Assembly: GCA_905116865.2 (NCBI GenBank)
Contig: CAJHNH020002813.1
Location: 160,001-224,000, forward strand
Length of the DNA: 64,000 bases
Direction: 5' to 3'
Source of the DNA: Candidula unifasciata
Taxonomy: Eukaryota > Mollusca > Gastropoda > Stylommatophora > Geomitridae
Positions 51,501-58,354 of the stretch are shown in pieces. Within the stretch, counting starts at the first letter, position 1. Each line of letters begins with the position of its first letter. The notes below the pieces were generated by a model that was not told where the DNA came from, searched no databases, and saw nothing but the letters and a program-made list of their open reading frames with translations. Position numbers and translations under genes: made by a program.

Positions 51501-54217
51501 CATTGCCATATCTGCATATATTGCCAATTTAGTCCCTTCCCAAGAAATTTGACATCTTCTGACAGTTGAGGTTTATTTTCAGGATTCATCCCCTGACAGG
51601 CTGATTGCCTTCCAGGGCTTACAAGCTACCTAAATATTCTGTCAGGCCTTGTTTCCCTAGCCTTTGTTAATCCTTGATCTTCCACAAGGCAGTAGCGGTT
51701 TGGGATTTGGTGTGTCAGTCACCTAGATGAACTGCCTTTCATGGCTTCTGAGCTTTATTTGCCCAGAAAAGTTTTCCCTCACTTGGTTTTACCAGTCAGT
51801 CAACACTGTTACCCCGGGTCTGGCACAAGGAGCTACAGGTTAGTTAGGTAAACAAATGTAGCCCTATAAATTCAGACTATCCTGAAGGATGTGGCTGTCA
51901 CCCTTCTCAACATCCCAAACAAAAAAAATAATTATCTTATAGCCGGTTTTATTGTACTGATTTATCAAACCTGTGACTTAAAATATTTGTTTTGTTTAAA
52001 AAAAAAAGTATTGTTGAAGGCCTATTCCAAGCCTACCCACAAAGCAGTATGTGTCTCTTTGTCTTGTTTGTTTTCCCTGACTTGTTCACTGGGAAACTAT
52101 TAATAGCTAAGCTATTATTAGCATTTTTCTCTTAGGGTCATTAAAACACATATTTCTCTACAACACTGTGGGGGAGAAACATCAGGAAGGAAAACAAATC
52201 ATTTTCAAAAAAGTTATTTTTGCTATTGTACTTTGTAATCAGTCAGGTCTAATTGAGAATTAAGGTATTTTTTTTTTAGTAATTTGCATAATTTGCATAA
52301 TAATTAAATTAAAGTTATTCAAGCTTTATTAACATGAGAATAGCAAGCAGTAACACACTAATTGTAATTTCTTCTCAGGTTGTTTCACAATCTATTTTCT
52401 GCCAACTTTGTGCCAGCGGCGCATCAGGCATACCATGCTAGACTCACATTTTTATAAATCAACTGCTATTTGATGGATTATGTGATCAATATCATGTTGG
52501 TCACCTTTACTTTCTTGGATTTTACCTGGTACTTATTTTAGGCTTGGCTGACCTGCCAGAGATGGGGGAAAAAAGTTTTTGAAAAAGAAACAAGATGATA
52601 TAAATCTGATTGCAGAAACTTCAGGTTGGCAGGCGAGCATCTAGCTGTTAAGCCACCAAAGCTCCCCAATGTTCTGTAAGAATTTACTTTATCAATTAAT
52701 ATAAAGTGCCAGAGCCCAGCATTCTAACCTATTCAGCCAGCTGCTCCTCCGATGGCAGTTTTCTGCTTAAGGAATACGAATACGGATATATGATTTCACT
52801 ACAGAGGCTATGTAAACTAAATAAAATTAAACAAAGGACTAACCTTGTATAACCATTTCCAGTGAAGTTTTCATTTTTTGCTGCACTGTCTAGGACAGTT
52901 TTCTGAGAATAGGATAATGTTTTAATGAAATTTGTAATAACATTTGTAATGATTTATGCAGTTTAACAAAATAAAATAATGGTTCTACATCTTTTGTGTT
53001 TATTTATTCATATGAATAAGTTACAGGATGCTACTTTAACTGTCTGCGTACATGTACAGCCCATGTATGTCTTTTATTCAGCAAATCTGACTCTTTCCTG
53101 ATTCTTGTTTTCTAAGTTAGCTTTGACAGCGGTGGCCGCATTAGCGCAGTCAACAGGAGGCTCGCTTACAAATCCAGCTGCGACTCACTGCAGCCACGGT
53201 CGGCGTTCAAAACCGAGCGGTTCATGGGGTTCACCCAGCCTATAGGAAATGGGTACCAGAGTGACACTCTGGGGTAAATGGAGGAATGGCGCTCTAGCTA
53301 CAGAGTTATGTGCAGATGGTGACACAGGTGGACAGCTTCTTATCAGCTGTCCGTACTGATGGCAGAGCACTTATGGTTTATAATCATGTGCAATGACGCT
53401 GGTTCATATCTCCCAACTTTACCTTAAGTTAGCTTTGACAGACAGTTTTTATGGTATTTATCATTTCTTCTTTTGCTTTATATCCCATAAAGGACTACCA
53501 CAGTCATGCATAACTTTTCATTATTAGTTGCCCATGCAGTACATACTACATGTATTACTTTCAGTAAAAGTGTCTAGACAGACAGTAATGACACTATATG
53601 TATATGGATACTTCACTTTGTGGCTAGTACCAGCACCTTTTGTTTTAGAAAATAGCTCTGCAATAATAAAGTAAAGAAAATAAAGAAAGAGGGGGGGGAA
53701 TGAAAAATGTTAAGAATTCTGTCTCTCTCTTGCAAAAATAAAGTCAGTTGATCAAGATAAACAGTGGGAATTCTGCACGACACGAAGTTTGATGCACTGT
53801 GCAGAAAGCTGAAAAGAAAGACACCGGACTACATTTTATTGGGAAATTAGAAAAAGAAAAACGTTCTTGACTAGGTAATTTAATATAAACAGAATGTGGA
53901 TTGTGGACCAGAAGAAATGAAAATGCAGTTCATCAACCGAGAAAACATTACATGAACCCAAAATCCGACTCGACTCGAAGACAGTTACAGTTACAGTACC
54001 CACTCAGTAGCCCAGTCCAGTACCGTACGGCGTGTATCCAGAGTGAGACATGACTTAACTGTAACATATATTATTAAGTTTAAACTTATTTGTAATCTCG
54101 ACATTTGCTACTCACCTCTACCATAGAACATGTCTGGAAAGCTGTAAAAATTAACATAAAAGAAATACCTAAAACTATAATGTTATAAAAGCGCAAGTCA
54201 AAATAACCATCCGCCAT
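30436..54217 (-). CDS. MFSD11: MFSD11 (UNC93-like protein), whole gene, 13 coding exons
   Basis: Polytopic membrane protein of the UNC93-like branch of the major facilitator superfamily; the vertebrate orthologue is an orphan transporter-like protein. I assembled 13 exons by hand from GT-AG sites, phase matching and similarity to vertebrate MFSD11. The product is about 440 residues (vertebrate about 449) and collinear throughout. Conserved stretches include LWTAQG, RNSGIFWAL, GLEMTFYSGVYGT, GISGIFIGVGEIVGG, GFGDSSFNTQ and PEDSSAGFAIFKF. The start is the first ATG, embedded in AAGATGGCGG; the protein ends SGYEQI and then TGA. Exon lengths sum to 1324 nt, one more than a multiple of three, and the extra base maps to exon 11. 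Introns hold SINEs, RT remnants, a mariner and short DNA elements. The 5' neighbour, head to head, is SRSF2. The polyadenylation site was not determined; the first AATAAA I see on this strand is at 28145-28140. Confidence 0.95.
30782..30918. mobile_element. piggyBac-like MITE with TTAA target, copy 1
   Basis: Perfect 17 bp terminal inverted repeat CTCTTTGAGTCCCAGGG. Flanked by TTAA (30778-30781) and TTAT (30919-30922). 137 bp. Lies in MFSD11 intron 12. Confidence 0.85.
31245..31565 (-). mobile_element. SINE family G copy in MFSD11 intron 12
   Basis: aaaccataagtgctctgcca, gtcgccatccgcacgcaact, tttaccccagagtgtcactc, tggtacccatttcctagagg and a tRNA-like head region at the right (gtttcgaacaccggcc). 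Matches 53125-53415 in the other orientation. Confidence 0.85.
32565..32636 (-). CDS. MFSD11: MFSD11 coding exon 12
   Basis: 72 nt (24 codons, phase 0 at both ends) between a tatatttccag acceptor and a GTAAGT donor. It encodes IYSLIGTMFPEDSSAGFAIF and KFMQ. The PEDSSAGFAIFKF segment is among the most conserved in the family. Confidence 0.96.
33188..33466 (+). mobile_element. SINE family A, full length, in MFSD11 intron 11
   Basis: gagtcgctgtggcgttggcg, gctagacaccagcctgcgga, body with ggcggccggcatgatgttga, tail gcgcggaaaagggaccttta then cttttactttact. Ends 79 bp from exon 11. Confidence 0.92.
33545..33609 (-). CDS. MFSD11: MFSD11 coding exon 11, with apparent one-base frame conflict
   Basis: 65 nt with a tttactttacag acceptor and a GTAAGT donor. 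The conserved reading here ends LAIVASFLLGFGDSSFNTQ and joins exon 12 in phase 0. Exon 10 ends with a two-base overhang and so needs one incoming base, but the conserved frame here starts with two. The conflict disappears if one base of the A run at 33600-33603 (TTTT on the coding strand) is extra, which would also give an E-Y-L-A-I-V start aligning with vertebrate K-E-V-A-I-L. The acceptor tract is the tail of a minus-strand SINE. Confidence 0.88.
33611..33745 (-). mobile_element. SINE family A 3' half directly abutting MFSD11 exon 11
   Basis: On the minus strand: the acggccggcgtaatgctgac body, aaaggcatgaaaagggatgt and the tail ctttacttttactttacttt, ending in the exon 11 acceptor AG. The SINE tail therefore forms the polypyrimidine tract. 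Confidence 0.85.
33780..34275 (-). mobile_element. Non-LTR RT C-terminus in MFSD11 intron 10
   Basis: Minus strand: TKRHLIQSIFIPTLCYQCQT, WSLTSNHKRKLVTTEMRCLR, then (frameshift) KWFAHLERMPFDIIPYKAYM and GRRARGRPRTRWKDNIRETL, QQHDVPMVEAARRARNRSLY. One frameshift near 34010. Confidence 0.87.
34290..34375 (-). mobile_element. SINE head fragment (second head type)
   Basis: ggtttcgatcgtggtacgtt and gagccagactcgcaacgcct are the inverse of the head at 16963-17030. Confidence 0.65.
34850..35395 (+). mobile_element. Retroelement ORF2 C-terminus with Cys/His motif, degraded
   Basis: Plus frame near 35130 reads MCTYGLAPETTDHILQDCPK and YNISRHNFWPGETLVGATK, the C-x-x-G...T-x-x-H-x-L-x-x-C-P motif that follows RNase H in some non-LTR elements. 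Confidence 0.75.
35697..35865 (-). CDS. MFSD11: MFSD11 coding exon 10
   Basis: 169 nt between an attcacag acceptor and a GTGAGT donor. It encodes GGGFFGMMAKKTNKHGRDPI, then a membrane helix (VLGYVAHIVAFYIVFLNLP) and a loop ending TYITS plus two bases. FFGMMAKKTNKHGRDP corresponds to the MFS-type basic loop between membrane helices (vertebrate LFGLLSKNNRFGRNP). Confidence 0.94.
36622..36893 (-). mobile_element. SINE family A, full length, in MFSD11 intron 9
   Basis: Tail agtaaaggacccttttctac at the left, then gatgtggtcagcatcatacc, ggctgggtcgacctgggagc, and head at the right (gcgagcgtctagccgctccg). Confidence 0.9.
36900..37335 (+). mobile_element. Non-LTR RT C-terminus, degraded, in MFSD11 intron 9
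   Basis: Plus strand: DILEDLSIKEDWLADSNLSQ, KLKYSSHFKRHIKNCSRGHV, SGKKGRGQPAQRLA then stop. Upstream pieces of the RT thumb are recognisable but broken. Confidence 0.8.
37475..37600 (-). CDS. MFSD11: MFSD11 coding exon 9
   Basis: 126 nt after an attcatacag acceptor. It encodes GLEMTFYSGVYGTSVSHNLH and then the FGNNANGLLGISGIFIGVGE stretch, ending IV plus one base. The LGISGIFIGVGEI helix is strongly conserved with vertebrates. An upstream ag at 37634 keeps the frame open but breaks the join with exon 8, so it was not used. Confidence 0.95.
38040..38275 (-). mobile_element. SINE family E copy in MFSD11 intron 8-9 region
   Basis: catcctttacaggaaattgc, cagtagtttgccactgctta, accattgtcgaaaccaacgc, agatcaaaccaggc. 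Matches 9331-9563 and 57095-57270. Confidence 0.8.
38573..38866. mobile_element. MITE with AGGGTGAC-type inverted ends
   Basis: Left agggtgactatatgtcc; right end reverse complement aaggtgaccatattacc; internal gtcctgttttgggc/gtccagttttcacc repeats. About 295 bp. Confidence 0.65.
39486..39551 (-). CDS. MFSD11: MFSD11 coding exon 8
   Basis: 66 nt after a tctcctcag acceptor, before a GTCAGT donor. It encodes KKAFALMKTKEVLLLCLMFA and then YT plus one base of a glycine codon. It matches the vertebrate KKSFKL..TKEMLLL segment that opens the C-terminal six-helix half. Confidence 0.92.
39740..39860. repeat. Short tandem repeat, 15 bp-type unit
   Basis: Repeated units of gtagttctgcagtaggggg type (about seven, alternating with gtagttctacagtagaggg). 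Reads G-S-S-A-V-G on plus; no gene. Confidence 0.85.
40467..40504 (-). CDS. MFSD11: MFSD11 coding exon 7 (small)
   Basis: A 38 nt exon flanked by tatttcag and GTAAGT. It encodes VARSPDTPLTAL with one split-codon base at each end. It lies in the poorly conserved central cytoplasmic loop. The call rests on the splice sites, the matching phases on both sides and the loop leading into KKAF of exon 8. Confidence 0.85.
40885..41155 (+). mobile_element. SINE family C copy in MFSD11 intron 6
   Basis: Poly-G run, aaaagccaactaattaatgg, gaagtcagagtgcatctgcc, aaccagaactttctatacaa. Confidence 0.8.
41465..41745 (-). mobile_element. SINE family C copy in MFSD11 intron 6
   Basis: ttcttcttctgtaaattcag, ttacagatctggcttatttc, ctgtttgttcctagcctttc, gatgcactcaaacttcaaaa. 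Faces the copy at 40885. Confidence 0.8.
41825..42215 (-). mobile_element. SINE family F copy in MFSD11 intron 6
   Basis: aacggatcaacatcattgca, cataagtgctttattcttct, ccaactgccaagggattttt, actagaagtccaagtccacg, actcgaggcggacaccatgc. Confidence 0.85.
42428..42520 (+). mobile_element. SINE family A body fragment
   Basis: ggttgacccagcctagaatt, ggtaccgggatatgtcctga, agtaaaggtgactggcatga. Confidence 0.7.
42600..42740 (-). mobile_element. SINE family F/G tail fragment
   Basis: aacagatcaacatcatggca, ataagtgctccgttcttctt, aagctcagcacagtgcacag. Confidence 0.7.
43269..43451 (-). CDS. MFSD11: MFSD11 coding exon 6
   Basis: The longest internal exon (183 nt), with a tttgtttcag acceptor. It encodes LLFGNLYCYFVFKGQSTITD, then TERTNLFLALSAAGLAGSLC, then LLALRRPRIVSSDDALNLNA. 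The end was placed at GCAAG|GTGTGC because it gives the two-base overhang needed by exon 7; the frame stays open beyond it to a later stop, so the donor is an inference from phase. The C-terminal part starts the acidic cytoplasmic loop. Confidence 0.88.
44080..44305 (+). mobile_element. SINE family B copy with (TGTA)n in MFSD11 intron 5
   Basis: tatgtatgtatgtaagttgt, gataaatacccggtgacaca, gccaccgtgcggatgaggat, gtggggcttcaaaataacaa. Confidence 0.9.
44530..44985 (-). mobile_element. Non-LTR RT C-terminus, degraded, in MFSD11 intron 5
   Basis: Minus strand: TALNKVKIVCNKSMSLEVRK, IIFRCYIESYGCESWTTNKQ, EMWFHRRILRIPWTVHTKKK; further left, broken pieces of the tail with RILDSL-like sequence. Confidence 0.85.
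45345..46219 (-). mobile_element. Decayed mariner transposon in MFSD11 intron 5
   Basis: Terminal inverted repeats: left caaggtctgacaattaagta, right (reverse complement) caaggtccaacaattaagta, both continuing atgagact. TA follows on the right, TG (decayed TA) precedes on the left. Minus-strand transposase pieces: SSKSRVKTMLV-like region (KSRVKTMLVCFYYSKGVIHK, EFIPERQTVTATVNLDIIKH) and the C-terminal SPCDYFLIPKLKLPVKGHFF with the third catalytic-type Asp. At 875 bp it is shorter than the usual 1.3 kb; the N-terminal DNA-binding domain is mostly gone. Confidence 0.92.
46505..46601 (-). CDS. MFSD11: MFSD11 coding exon 5
   Basis: 97 nt after a ttttacag acceptor. The diagnostic reading is LWTAQGTFFTINSDSQTSAR followed by NSGIFWALSQC. 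It is nearly collinear with vertebrate MFSD11 (LWTAQGN, TINSDE, RNSGIFWALLQ). The donor is GTACAT, weaker than the others. Two split-codon bases lie at each end. Confidence 0.94.
46830..46930. mobile_element. 3' segment of the RNase H non-LTR family
   Basis: ccatgggacattcccataaa, atcttcagcagccagcacag match the terminal segments at 1020 and 3540. Confidence 0.6.
47070..47280 (+). mobile_element. SINE family B copy in MFSD11 intron 4
   Basis: gtaagtagactttaccccaa, aagtgccaccatgcggatga, ggcccctggcaacagccagg, aaaactgcatcccacaaggg. Confidence 0.88.
47440..47690 (-). mobile_element. SINE family C copy
   Basis: aaactcaggtggaaagctct, gacttaagtcttgatccaga, gttgacttttacgacatgct. Confidence 0.78.
47795..48075 (-). 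mobile_element. SINE family C copy, tandem with the preceding one
   Basis: gaccagctgtataaacccca, tctggactttggtcttgttc, ggcagatgcactctaaagga, attagtcgtcttgtatgaca. Confidence 0.82.
48149..48277. mobile_element. piggyBac-like MITE with TTAA target, copy 2
   Basis: Ends CTCTTTCAGTCCCAGGG and (reverse complement) CTCTTTCTGTCTC. Flanked on both sides by TTAA (48145-48148 and 48278-48281). The interior matches copy 1 (gcgttcattgggcttc, gaacgcatgatgcgtt). Confidence 0.85.
48575..48654 (-). CDS. MFSD11: MFSD11 coding exon 4
   Basis: 80 nt with a ttttcacag acceptor and a GTGAGT donor. It encodes LFVLSFLKPMVWSLYLGS and VLVGFGAA, matching the vertebrate stretch containing the QPFPWSFY-like loop and the following membrane segment. 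It begins with the last base and ends with the first base of split codons. Confidence 0.93.
49120..49300 (-). mobile_element. SINE family A copy, diverged
   Basis: tttgtacagaccaatcagca, agtgatgtggttaacatcat, catgggttgacctggagccg. Confidence 0.7.
49570..49840 (-). mobile_element. Non-LTR RT C-terminus, degraded
   Basis: The minus strand gives an LRIPWTVRITNN segment and, further on, a broken arginine/lysine-rich tail before W-W/R-A. Weak, but the order of motifs fits an ORF2 tail. Confidence 0.55.
50236..50458. mobile_element. MITE with about 55 bp inverted ends and internal TTAGGG
   Basis: Left ccccaaacaaaggaaatcct pairs with right aggattttctttgtttgggt; pairing extends outward through ggtactttat/ggtattttat. 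The core has gggttagggttagg and the reverse-type aaccctacccctaa, which are part of the hairpin and not a telomere. Confidence 0.78.
50614..50721 (-). CDS. MFSD11: MFSD11 coding exon 3
   Basis: 108 nt between a tttcag acceptor and a GTAAGT donor. One base completes the serine from exon 2, then the sequence reads LGILYAVFSISNWAAPSFV and continues through CFAGPRVSMFVGSLFY. This is membrane segment 2 plus the start of segment 3. A different open frame across this exon is a shadow. Confidence 0.94.
50816..51050 (+). mobile_element. SINE family A in MFSD11 intron 2
   Basis: gagccgctgtggtgtggtgg, ccagacacttgcctgtagat, taaatgggtaccaggtaaaa, gtaaagttggtaggtgtggt. Confidence 0.85.
51165..51390 (-). 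mobile_element. SINE family C copy in MFSD11 intron 2
   Basis: actggctgtaaaccctggca, tctggactctggctttgttc, gcttatttgtatgcagaagt, ccaattagtcgactgttatg. Confidence 0.85.
52425..52670 (-). mobile_element. SINE family A copy, diverged, in MFSD11 intron 2
   Basis: gcatcaggcataccatgcta, gattatgtgatcaatatcat, ttaggcttggctgacctgcc, gcgagcatctagctgttaag. Confidence 0.7.
52844..52902 (-). CDS. MFSD11: MFSD11 coding exon 2
   Basis: 59 nt preceded by a ttctcag acceptor and followed by GTTAGT. It encodes KTVLDSAAKNENFTGNGYT plus two bases of a split codon. It matches the vertebrate segment ending in GSGYTS. NFT is a possible luminal N-glycosylation site. Confidence 0.93.
53125..53415 (+). mobile_element. 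SINE family G copy in MFSD11 intron 1
   Basis: Head gcggtggccgcattagcgca and cggtcggcgttcaaaaccga; body gggtaccagagtgacactct, ggtggacagcttcttatcag; tail gagcacttatggtttataat, shared with family F. Confidence 0.87.
54116..54217 (-). CDS. MFSD11: MFSD11 coding exon 1
   Basis: Encodes residues 1-34, starting MADGYFDLRF and containing the first membrane segment (FYNIIVLGISFMLIF) followed by TAFQTCSMVE. It ends in phase 0 at a GTGAGT donor (54115 downward). It aligns with the vertebrate N-terminus, including the FTAFQTC motif. Confidence 0.95.
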
Positions 54218-54220
54218 CTT
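54211..54220 (-). promoter_or_regulatory. YY1-like element over the MFSD11 start codon
   Basis: AAGATGGCGG on the minus strand is a full match to the YY1 core found just downstream of many housekeeping transcription starts. The ATG inside it is the MFSD11 start codon, which suggests a very short 5' UTR. Confidence 0.6.
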
Positions 54221-54230
54221 GAACAAATTG

Positions 54231-54263
54231 TCACATGATTTGTATCCTATCAGCGCATGCGCA
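54231..54263 (-). promoter_or_regulatory. NRF1-like and E/M-box-like sites upstream of MFSD11
   Basis: GCGCATGCGC at 54253-54262 matches the palindromic NRF1 consensus. TCATGTGA at 54238-54231 is an M-box/E-box of the MITF-TFE type. Both lie within 50 bp of the MFSD11 ATG in a locally GC-rich patch, typical of a TATA-less housekeeping promoter. Function is inferred from motif and position only. Confidence 0.5.
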
Positions 54264-54424
54264 CATCACCGCGCCATAAGGCATGCGTCAGGTGGGCCAC
54301 GTCCATGAGGACCCGGCGCTTGTATCGATACTTGGACCATGCTTCTTAATTCTACCATCGTCCTGTGCAGTGCCGAGGTGCGCAGGCAATCGTATTCTCA
54401 TTTTCGTGCAACCATGTATGTATC

Positions 54425-54955
54425 TAGTTCTTTTTTGCGTTCACAGGCTGTAAACTCTGACATAAAGTTCTTCATGGGTTCTTTTCTATTTTTTCACCGC
54501 GTCACGCCGGCTTCAAGATTTGGTATGGAAATCCTCAGACCGTCCCACAGTATTGGGACGGGTAGGTTAGGCCTAATAGTAGTAGCTATTCATTAAACAC
54601 TAGCCCTAACCCCCCCCCCCTATACTTTTGGACGGTCTAGGGATTACCTTAACAAATCTGGGAGCCGTCCTGATGTAGTGAAATAACAGAAAAGAACCTC
54701 TGGCTGTTCTCCACTCCTGGACTTTTTTGTTTCAGAACTGAAGTTTAGCGTACACGTCAGTTTTACATAACTCGTTTTTTTTTTTTTTTTTTTTTTTTTT
54801 GCAGACAGATTGGTTCTTCACCTCTCAGACAGATGCACTCAGACTTCGAAACAAAAAACATCTAAACAGTCGGCTTTTACTACATGCATGCTAAGGTGTC
54901 AGCGGGTCTAATCATTTCTCCCCAACAGTGGGACATCGAACCCCAAATTGGGAGT
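54425..54955 (-). mobile_element. SINE family C copy interrupted by a MITE
   Basis: Left piece ttttttgcgttcacaggctg (54430-54475), right piece 54699-54955 (ccactcctggacttttttgt, poly-T, cagacagattggttcttcac, cagacagatgcactcagact). The interruption is the element at 54476-54698. Confidence 0.82.
54476..54698. mobile_element. MITE nested in SINE C, about 70 bp inverted ends
   Basis: Left gggttcttttctattttttc and right (reverse complement) gaggttcttttctgttattt; the inner ends atcctcagaccgtcc and ggacggtctagggat also pair. About 223 bp. Confidence 0.8.
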
Positions 54956-55017
54956 ATCCGTGTATGTATGAGCATGTGTAAATACTGTCCAGTATTTACT
55001 CGATTCTAAAGTAATCA

Positions 55018-55430
55018 CAACTTCGCTGGGCAGGTCATGTAGTTCGCATGCCTGACCACCGGATGCCAAAGGGAATTTTCTATGGTGAGCTACTTAAAGG
55101 AAAGCGCTCTCAAGGTGGACAGAAGAAACGTTTCAAGGACAGCCTCAAGACTTCAGTGAAAGACTTCTGTATTGATCCTAAAACCTGGGAAGTCGCTGCC
55201 TGTGACGGCTCATCCTGGCGCTCCTCTCTTCATCGAGGAGCTGTGGCCCATGAAGCTGCTAGAACTGCAGTAGCAATTCAGACAAGACAAGCGAGGAAAG
55301 ACACTGAAGCAAATCACCAGAGAGATGAGATTTCTTTTCCCTGTCCGCACTGCTCGGTAACTTTCAGTGCTAGATTTGCCTTATCAGCCATTTGCGCACT
55401 TATAAAACCTAACCCAGTCACCATTAGATG
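55018..55430 (+). mobile_element. Non-LTR RT C-terminus with terminal zinc-finger-like motif
   Basis: Uninterrupted frame: QLRWAGHVVRMPDHRMPKGI, FYGELLKGKRSQGGQKKRFK, SLKTSVKDFCIDPKTWEVAA, then FPCPHCSVTFSARFALSAIC, a degenerate C2H2-type finger. Only the last ~135 residues of ORF2 remain. Confidence 0.88.
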
Positions 55431-55595
55431 AAAGGACTGGCCATCATCACTTGTGATGGCCGAACAACAACAATGAGTGTATGTGTGTGTCCGGGGGCAG
55501 TGCCAGATTTAGACTTATGAAACCCTAAGCTACGTACTACCCTGAGGTCTCTACAGTATTTAAATTACACCAGCTTATCTAAGAAAACTTTACAA

Positions 55596-55733
55596 CAGTG
55601 TTTCCCAAACTCTCTTAGTCACGGCGCCTTTTTTCAATTAAAATTTTTCCACGGCGCCCTAACCTAAGTAAAAGAATCACTTTTCGTATGTAAGAGATCA
55701 AAACAAATAAAAACTCGTGTTTGGGAATCACTG
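55596..55733. mobile_element. hAT-type MITE with 8 bp target-site duplication
   Basis: Ends CAGTGTTTCCCAAAC and (reverse complement) CAGTGATTCCCAAAC; flanks ctttacaa (55588-55595) and ttttaaaa (55734-55741) match at six of eight. Internal acggcgcc occurs twice. It sits inside a repeat that resembles 12540-12800. Confidence 0.8.
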
Positions 55734-55947
55734 TTTTAAAATATATAGGCCTTTTAAGTGCATAGATAACAGAAATAAAAGGCCCGCTTAATTTTTATTA
55801 AAAGAAATCATTTAAAATATTATATTATCTAAGCCTTTATATAAATAAGTAGTAGCAATTAAATAAGGAAATATAGTGGGCAGTTATAAACACATAAAAC
55901 AACGAATTAGACAAAGATGTGTTTTACGCCAAGTTCGCTTTCTCTCA

Positions 55948-56617
<670 letters not shown>

Positions 56618-57094
56618 GCGCGCGAGCGCTCGCTCGCTCACTATTATAACGAAATAATAAAAGACAGACCAGGATTACGAGTTGACGATTATTCTAGGAA
56701 CAACCTATGCAGATGACACAGTATTGATAGCTGAAAACACATAAGATGTGTAGCAACTTTTTGACATTGATGGAGAAAGAGGGACATGAACGATACAGGC
56801 ATTGAGGTTGACTCGTGGGAACAAAATGCCATGGACCGTGTTGTAGAAAGGTGGCACATTAGGAAGGGAATGAGAATAAAGGAAGAAATGACCACAGAAA
56901 GATGAGAGCTGAGTGTCTGAGAAGAAATAGACTAAAAATAAATGTTGACAACGGCAGTCCTGAAATCCCATGCTTTACGTGTAGAAGACTGTACTTAACG
57001 GGGGCGGGTCTTGCTAGTCACACTCGCCATCGCCTTAGGCTGTGAGTCTCATGCCTCCTCAAAGCTCAATATAATACTTATTGAGAGTGCCCGA

Positions 57095-57270
57095 AAAGTT
57101 AATTGTGTATCCTTTACATGATGTTGCAGAACCAACCGCAGTATTTATTGCTCTTGTTTGCCATTGCTTTCTAAACGGTCGACTCCCTATAACACTTCGA
57201 AAACAACGCAAGACGGTCTGCTGTCAAATAGCCTGCAGCTGGGATCAAACCGGGCATTACGAAGGGCGTT
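57095..57270 (-). mobile_element. SINE family E copy inside an RT remnant
   Basis: gtatcctttacatgatgttg, ttgccattgctttctaaacg, aacgcaagacggtctgctgt, agctgggatcaaaccgggca. Confidence 0.8.
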
Positions 57271-57435
57271 TTTAAATATAAAGAAGACAGAAAGAATAAT
57301 TGTAACAAAGCTGAAACTAAAACTAACTCTAAAATGTGAAATTAGAATAGAAGGGAAAGTGCTTAATCAGGTCAACAAGTTCAATTATTTGGGGACAGTG
57401 ATAACATCTGATGGAAACTGTGCGATAGAGATTAA

Positions 57436-57600
57436 AGGTAGGATATGGCACTCGAAGGTGGCATTTCAAAAAATAAAAAATATTTTATGCAGGATATGGC
57501 AGGCGAAGGTGGCATTTCAAAAAATAAAAAATATTTTATGCAGGATATGGCAGGCGAAGGTGGCATTTAAGAAAATATAAAGGATATTTCAGAGGCGAAG
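57436..57600. repeat. 51 bp tandem repeat within RT remnant, three to four units
   Basis: Units of ggatatggcaggcgaaggtg followed by gcatttcaaaaaataaaaaa; in frame this repeats IWQAKVAFQKIKNILCR. It expanded from the RT sequence itself. Confidence 0.92.
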
Positions 57601-57669
57601 GTGGTATTTCAAAAGGTACAAAAGACGAAGAAGAAGAAAAGGTTTTAAAAAAATAGCACATGCAACAGA

Positions 57670-57860
57670 TCTTTAATTCTTCTTATCCTCGACCATAGTC
57701 ACAGTGTGCTGTTGCAGAGTTTCTATAATGTTATCTTCCCATCTTGTTCTTGGTCTACCTCTTGATTTACATCCTTCTACTCTTTCCAAGTGACATTGTA
57801 CGTCACATAGTGCTCACCGACTAGTTCTTCATTCCCTTCTATCCTGTGCAATCAGTTCGA
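57670..57860 (-). mobile_element. Non-LTR RT tail fragment, same family as 33780-34275
   Basis: ctcgaccatagtcacagtgt, gctgttgcagagtttctata and ttgttcttggtctacctctt correspond to the GRPRTRWKDNIRETLQQH region in minus orientation. Confidence 0.75.
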
Positions 57861-58079
57861 TATCATGGATGGAGTCCAATCCAGCATCTCTGAATGTCCG
57901 TCTTAGGTTTCTCTTGGACGTCCTGGTTTCCCTAATCCCTATATGTCAGATTCCAGACCCTGTTTTGCTGGTTCTATATTCGTCTTATCTCAAATGTCAC
58001 AATATAGCGACATCACCGATGTTTTACAAAGAGCTGTATCGGATGATTGGCAGAGCCATCACTGTGCCGACGTGAACAA

Positions 58080-58300
58080 GAAAGGAAAATAAGCAAGATT
58101 GTTAACACATATAGAGGAATCTCTATTCTGAGTAGCGTTGTTAAAATGTTTGTCAGGGTTCTGGTGCAACGAAAAAAATCCTCTGAAGGGCCGAATCTGA
58201 ACAGGCTAGATTTAGAAGAGGAAGAGGATGTACTGATGCTATATTTGCCCTAAGAAAATTGCGAAAAGACGATGGAACACGGATACAAAAATAAATGTTG
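58080..58300 (+). mobile_element. Non-LTR RT N-terminal motif fragment, frameshifted
   Basis: NTYRGISILSSVVKMFVRVL (RT motif 1 region), then after a frameshift QARFRRGRGCTDAIFALRKL (motif 2 region). Confidence 0.8.
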
Positions 58301-58354
58301 CCTTCATTGTAAAAGAGAGAAAATATATTTATCCTGTCACTTCATTCATCGTCC

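Larger units (their letters stand above)
56680..57605 (+). mobile_element. Non-LTR RT remnant with YADD motif, interrupted by SINE E
   Basis: GTTYADDTVLIAENT near 56695-56745 holds the RT catalytic YADD. After the SINE E at 57095-57270 the frame resumes: LNIKKTERIIVTKLKLKLTL, VNKFNYLGTVITSDGNCAIE, then a 51 bp tandem repeat. Non-functional. Confidence 0.8.
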
